From Nocardia neocaledoniensis (GTDB taxonomy: Bacteria > Actinomycetota > Actinomycetes > Mycobacteriales > Mycobacteriaceae), in the NCBI RefSeq assembly GCF_029868625.1, contig NZ_JARWOJ010000118.1, positions 1 to 34,786 on the forward strand: 34,786 nt of DNA, given 5' to 3'. Positions 31,348 to 34,786 of this stretch are shown piece after piece. The position numbers and the translations under genes are program-made. The stretch's first letter is position 1. The number at the start of each line of letters is the position of its first letter. The notes under the pieces are model-generated. The model made no database searches. It was given only the letters and a program-made list of their open reading frames with translations, and was not told the origin of the DNA.

Positions 31348-31998
31348 ATGCCGGGACGTCAGCGGCGTGACGGCGGCAACGGACCCGCCGGACAGAACAG
31401 CAATGGCCCCGAGGGCAACCGTGGCGACCGCCGCGGTGGCGGCGATCGTCGCGGTGGCGGCGACCGTCGGGACAACGCTGCCGAGAAGAACCAGCTCGAG
31501 CGCGTAGTCGCGATCAACCGCGTCTCCAAGGTCGTGAAGGGTGGTCGTCGCTTCAGCTTCACCGCCCTCGTGATCGTCGGTGACGGCAACGGTCTGGTCG
31601 GCGTCGGCTACGGCAAGGCCAAGGAAGTTCCCGCGGCCATCCAGAAGGGTGTCGAGGAGGCTCGCAAGGGCTTCTTCCGCGTCCCGATGATCGGCTCGAC
31701 CATCACCCACCCGGTTCAGGGTGAGGCGGCGGCCGGTGTCGTCATGCTGCGTCCGGCTTCGCCCGGTACCGGTGTGATCGCCGGCGGCGCGGCGCGTGCC
31801 GTGCTCGAATGCGCTGGCATTCATGACATTCTGGCCAAGTCGCTCGGTAGCGACAATGCGATCAACGTCGTTCACGCGACGGTTGCCGCGCTCAAGATGC
31901 TCCAGCGTCCCGAAGAGGTTGCCGCGCGTCGCGGTCTGCCGATCGAGGACGTCGCTCCGGCGGGCATGCTGCGTGCGCGTGCGGGACAGGGAGCCTGA
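31348..31998 (+). CDS. rpsE: 30S ribosomal protein uS5 (S5)
   Basis: 216 residues. An actinobacterial N-terminal extension with repeated DRRGGG units (about 27-42) precedes the S5 double-stranded-RNA-binding domain ([20 protein letters not shown]) and the C-terminal domain ([20 protein letters not shown]). Role in decoding accuracy. GGAAGGA lies upstream of ATG 31348. Confidence 0.98.
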   Translation: MPGRQRRDGGNGPAGQNSNGPEGNRGDRRGGGDRRGGGDRRDNAAEKNQLERVVAINRVSKVVKGGRRFSFTALVIVGDGNGLVGVGYGKAKEVPAAIQKGVEEARKGFFRVPMIGSTITHPVQGEAAAGVVMLRPASPGTGVIAGGAARAVLECAGIHDILAKSLGSDNAINVVHATVAALKMLQRPEEVAARRGLPIEDVAPAGMLRARAGQGA

Positions 31999-32000
31999 CA

Positions 32001-32180
32001 ATGGCTGATCTCAAGGTGACCCAGATCAAGAGCACCATCGGCGCCAAGGCGAATCAGAAGGACTCCCTGCGTACGCTGGGCCTTCGCAAGATCCGTCAGA
32101 GCGTTGTCCGGGAGGACAACGCCCAGAACCGCGGCCTGATCAACGTCGTGCGCCACCTCGTAACAGTTGAGGAGGTCTGA
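32001..32180 (+). CDS. rpmD: 50S ribosomal protein uL30 (L30)
   Basis: 59 residues. [20 protein letters not shown], then [18 protein letters not shown], is the standard uL30 sequence. It starts 2 bases after rpsE, and rplO starts 2 bases after its stop with GAGGAGG in its last codons. Confidence 0.97.
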   Translation: MADLKVTQIKSTIGAKANQKDSLRTLGLRKIRQSVVREDNAQNRGLINVVRHLVTVEEV

Positions 32181-32182
32181 CA

Positions 32183-32626
32183 ATGACCATCAAGTTGCAT
32201 CACCTGCGTCCTGCGCCGGGTTCCAAGACCGAGAAGACCCGTGTGGGTCGCGGTGAGGGTTCCAAGGGCAAGACCGCGGGTCGCGGTACCAAGGGCACGA
32301 AGGCACGCAAGAACGTCTCCCCGGCGTTCGAGGGTGGCCAGATGCCGCTGCACATGCGCCTGCCGAAGCTGAAGGGCTTCACCAACCGCTTCCGCGTGGA
32401 GTACCAGGTTGTGAACGTGGGCCGCATCGCGGAGCTGTTCCCCGAGGGCGGCACGGTCGGCAAGGCCGAGCTCGTCGCGGCCGGCGCCGTTCGCAAGAAC
32501 GAGTTGGTCAAGGTCCTCGGCGACGGTGAGATCGGCGTGGCGGTCCAGGTGACCGCCGACAAGGTGACCGGCTCCGCCAAGGAGAAGATCACCGCCGCCG
32601 GTGGCACTGTCACCGAACTGGCCTGA
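32183..32626 (+). CDS. rplO: 50S ribosomal protein uL15 (L15)
   Basis: 147 residues. [39 protein letters not shown] and [18 protein letters not shown] are diagnostic. A late-assembling large-subunit protein. Last gene before a strong hairpin, so secY begins a new unit. Confidence 0.98.
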   Translation: MTIKLHHLRPAPGSKTEKTRVGRGEGSKGKTAGRGTKGTKARKNVSPAFEGGQMPLHMRLPKLKGFTNRFRVEYQVVNVGRIAELFPEGGTVGKAELVAAGAVRKNELVKVLGDGEIGVAVQVTADKVTGSAKEKITAAGGTVTELA

Positions 32627-32647
32627 CGGTACTGTTAGTCAGCAGTG

Positions 32648-32680
32648 GACACCGGACGAGTCGCGAGCTCGTCCGGTGTC
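32648..32680 (+). terminator. Terminator after rplO
   Basis: A perfect 13-bp stem, GACACCGGACGAG (32648-32660) / CTCGTCCGGTGTC (32668-32680), with a 7-base loop, 21 bases after the rplO stop. The following 102 bases up to secY must contain its promoter, but no convincing -35/-10 pair was found. Confidence 0.8.
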
Positions 32681-32782
32681 ACTGTTAGAGTTCAAGTGTT
32701 GTCTGCCAAAGCTCGTCATCGGCTGACGTTTCCGTAGAACCGAAGTCGCATGGCATGACCATGTCGTTCGCCAGGAGGATCT

Positions 32783-34105
32783 GTGCTTTCCGCCTTCGTA
32801 TCGGCCTTCCGGACTCCGGACTTACGGCGGAAGATTCTCTTCACGCTGGGGTTGATCGCGCTGTACCGGTTGGGTGCCGCGCTGCCGTCCCCCGGTGTCG
32901 ACTATCGCGCGGTCCAGGACTGCGTGAAACTGGTCTCCGGCGGTGAGTCCGCCGGTATCTACCAGCTCATCAATCTCTTCTCCGGTGGTGCGCTCCTGCA
33001 GCTGTCGGTGTTCGCGATCGGCATCATGCCGTACATCACCGCGAGCATCATCATCCAGCTGCTGACCGTCGTCATCCCGCGCTTCGAGGAGCTGCGCAAG
33101 GAAGGCCAAGCAGGCCAGACCAAGATGACGCAGTACACCCGCTACCTGTCGATCGCCCTGGCGATCCTGCAGGCGACGGGTCTCGTGGCGCTCGCGGCGC
33201 GCGGTCAGCTGTTGCAGGGCTGCCAGCAGGACATCCTGGCCGACACCAGCATCTTCGGCATGATCATCATCGTCCTGGTGATGACCGCCGGTGCCGCGTT
33301 GGTCATGTGGTTCGGCGAGCAGATCACCGAGCGCGGCGTCGGCAACGGCATGTCGCTGCTCATCTTCGCCGGTATCGCCGCGCGCATCCCGATCGACGGC
33401 AAGTCGATCCTGGACACCCGCGGTGGCCTGGTCTTCGGTCTCGTCTGTGCCGCCGTGCTGGCGATCATCGTGGCCGTGATCTTCGTCGAGCAGGGCCAGC
33501 GCCGGATCCCGGTGCAGTACGCCAAGCGCGTCGTCGGCCGCAAGATGTACGGCGGTTCGTCGACCTACCTGCCGTTGAAGGTCAACCAGGCCGGTGTCAT
33601 CCCGGTGATCTTCGCGTCCTCGCTGCTCTACCTGCCGAACCTGATCTCGCAGCTCACCGGTTCGGCGACGGCGACGGACCCGAGCTGGTGGCAGGAGATC
33701 ATCCAGAAGTACCTGGTGAATCCGTCCAACCCGGTCTACATCGCCATCTACTTCGGCCTGATCGTTTTCTTCACCTACTTCTACGTCGCGATCACCTTCA
33801 ACCCGGAGGAACGCGCGGACGAGATGAAGAAGTTCGGCGGCTTCATCCCGGGCTACCGTCCCGGCAAGCCGACCGCCGACTATCTCAACTTTGTTCTGAG
33901 CCGCATCACCCTGCCTGGCTCGATCTACCTCGGCTTGGTCGCCGTGCTCCCGAACCTGTTCCTCGATATGGGTAACTCGGGTGCGGTGGCGAACCTGCCG
34001 TTCGGCGGTACCGCGGTGCTCATCATGGTCAGCGTGGGTCTCGACACGGTCAAGCAGATCGAGAGCCAGCTGATGAATCGAAATTACGAAGGGTTCCTCA
34101 AGTGA
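32783..34105 (+). CDS. secY: Preprotein translocase subunit SecY
   Basis: 440 residues with about ten membrane segments. [20 protein letters not shown], then [20 protein letters not shown], and the cytosolic loop [15 protein letters not shown] are diagnostic. It is the protein-conducting channel of the Sec pathway. The GTG at 32783 follows AGGAGG. Its stop overlaps the adk start as GTGA. Confidence 0.98.
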   Translation: MLSAFVSAFRTPDLRRKILFTLGLIALYRLGAALPSPGVDYRAVQDCVKLVSGGESAGIYQLINLFSGGALLQLSVFAIGIMPYITASIIIQLLTVVIPRFEELRKEGQAGQTKMTQYTRYLSIALAILQATGLVALAARGQLLQGCQQDILADTSIFGMIIIVLVMTAGAALVMWFGEQITERGVGNGMSLLIFAGIAARIPIDGKSILDTRGGLVFGLVCAAVLAIIVAVIFVEQGQRRIPVQYAKRVVGRKMYGGSSTYLPLKVNQAGVIPVIFASSLLYLPNLISQLTGSATATDPSWWQEIIQKYLVNPSNPVYIAIYFGLIVFFTYFYVAITFNPEERADEMKKFGGFIPGYRPGKPTADYLNFVLSRITLPGSIYLGLVAVLPNLFLDMGNSGAVANLPFGGTAVLIMVSVGLDTVKQIESQLMNRNYEGFLK

Positions 34106-34647
34106 GAGTTGTTCTGCTCGGGCCGCCGGGTGCCGGCAAAGGTACTCAGGCCGTCCTGCTGTCGGAAAAGCTGGGCGTTCCGCACATCTCCACCGGAGAC
34201 CTCTTCCGCGCGAACATCAGCCAGCAGACCGCTCTCGGGCGTGAAGCGCAGAAGTACATGGACGCGGGCGACCTCGTCCCCAGCGATGTCACCAATCGCA
34301 TGGTCGAGGCCAGGGTGGCCGAGCCGGACGCCGCCAACGGCTTCGTGCTCGACGGCTACCCGCGCACCGTCGACCAGGGCGACGCGCTGAAGAAGATCCT
34401 CGAGCACAACGGCACCGCGCTCGACGCCGTGCTGTGCTTCGTGGTGCCGGAGTCGCTGCTCAAGGAGCGCATGCTCGCGCGTGGCCGCGCCGACGACACC
34501 GACGAGGTGATCGACAACCGCCTGCGCGTGTACCGCGAGGAGACCGAGCCGCTGCTCGAGTACTACGACGGTCTGGTCGTGACGGTCGAGGGTGTCGGCG
34601 AGGTCGAGGAAGTCAACAATCGGGCGCTGAAGGCGCTCGGCCACTGA
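34102..34647 (+). CDS. adk: Adenylate kinase
   Basis: 181 residues, the short form without the zinc lid usual in actinobacteria. P-loop [10 protein letters not shown] near residue 7, [10 protein letters not shown] site, DGYPRTVDQ and [15 protein letters not shown]. It interconverts AMP, ATP and ADP in the cytosol. GTG start overlapping the secY stop; its TGA overlaps the next ATG (TGATG). Confidence 0.97.
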   Translation: MRVVLLGPPGAGKGTQAVLLSEKLGVPHISTGDLFRANISQQTALGREAQKYMDAGDLVPSDVTNRMVEARVAEPDAANGFVLDGYPRTVDQGDALKKILEHNGTALDAVLCFVVPESLLKERMLARGRADDTDEVIDNRLRVYREETEPLLEYYDGLVVTVEGVGEVEEVNNRALKALGH

Positions 34648-34786
34648 TGGTCTTCAGCCGGAAGAAGAAGGTCGTGCCGTTCCGGACGGCGGGCGAGCTC
34701 GACGCCATGCAGGCGGCGCTGCTCATGGGCTACTACGCCGGGCCGACGCTGACCCAGCCCGGCACCACCCTGAGCCTGCGCAATCT
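34647..34786 (+). CDS. map: Start of methionine aminopeptidase (partial, end divergent)
   Basis: The ATG at 34647 overlaps the adk stop. The first 20 or so codons, [20 protein letters not shown], match the N-terminus expected of actinobacterial MetAP in the secY-adk-map order. After GELDAMQAA the protein changes to LLMGYYAGPTLTQPGTTLS, unlike the helix expected there. The gene runs off the right edge, so identity rests on the start and the gene order. The divergence may mark a contig-end join. Confidence 0.6.
   Translation, partial: MVFSRKKKVVPFRTAGELDAMQAALLMGYYAGPTLTQPGTTLSLRN

Noticed and set aside
31420..31475. A short tandem repeat in the 5' part of rpsE
   Set aside because: It encodes the DRRGGG repeats of the usual actinobacterial N-terminal extension of uS5 and is not a separate element.
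32681..32782. A secY promoter at TTGTCT (32699-32704)
   Set aside because: The hexamer 17 bases downstream is GCTGAC, too far from a -10 consensus to call.

Overview
The window is high-GC actinobacterial DNA, most likely from Nocardia. It opens with the end of a mycobactin/nocobactin siderophore synthetase locus (an MbtF/NbtF-type NRPS). It then carries an actinobacterial WXG100/polymorphic-toxin operon, an IdeR-type iron box, a Zmp1-like M13 peptidase and a Hip1-like hydrolase, and closes with the spc ribosomal-protein operon running into secY-adk-map.

Layout. 1-4984: the 3' end of an NRPS (probably nbtE) and complete nbtF, closed by a strong hairpin. 5067-6423: a small VOC protein and an AraC/GyrI-type regulator, the latter broken by a poly-C tract that looks like bad sequence. 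6753-9769: secreted lipase, Fic protein and SnoaL-like protein. 9918-19799 (all minus strand): a contact-dependent or ESX-type polymorphic toxin island. It is transcribed YbaB-like, WXG100, giant toxin, then, beyond an IS1380-family insertion, a severed third toxin tip with its immunity gene and a decayed ORF. 19888-24366: SagB-type oxidase and siderophore-binding lipoprotein under an IdeR-type iron box, then an M13 metallopeptidase. 24467-24913: a small secreted protein. 25218-34786: ribosomal proteins uL14, uL24, uL5 and uS14, a 3.3 kb insert (small secreted protein, Hip1-like hydrolase, YoaK-like membrane protein), then uS8, uL6, uL18, uS5, uL30 and uL15, then SecY, adenylate kinase and the start of methionine aminopeptidase.

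The most striking feature is the toxin gene at 12976-18975. It holds two tandem copies of a module of about 1.7 kb. Each copy encodes a papain-like toxin domain (glutamine-deamidase type) in the long frame. Immediately after it, in the +1 frame and with its own Shine-Dalgarno, each copy encodes a 175-176 residue protein that looks like the cognate immunity protein. The long frame stays open through both nested genes and appears once to have continued into a third toxin tip, whose own immunity gene overlaps it by GTGA. This reads as a multi-warhead toxin with overprinted immunity genes, later cut by an insertion sequence.

A second theme is iron. NbtF finishes the nocobactin-type siderophore, and an IdeR-box transcription unit 15 kb away pairs a siderophore-binding lipoprotein with a SagB-type oxidase. 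That oxidase is a candidate for making the oxazole ring of nocobactin. A third point is that the spc operon is split between rpsN and rpsH, and the two halves carry the same 22-base promoter/start segment.
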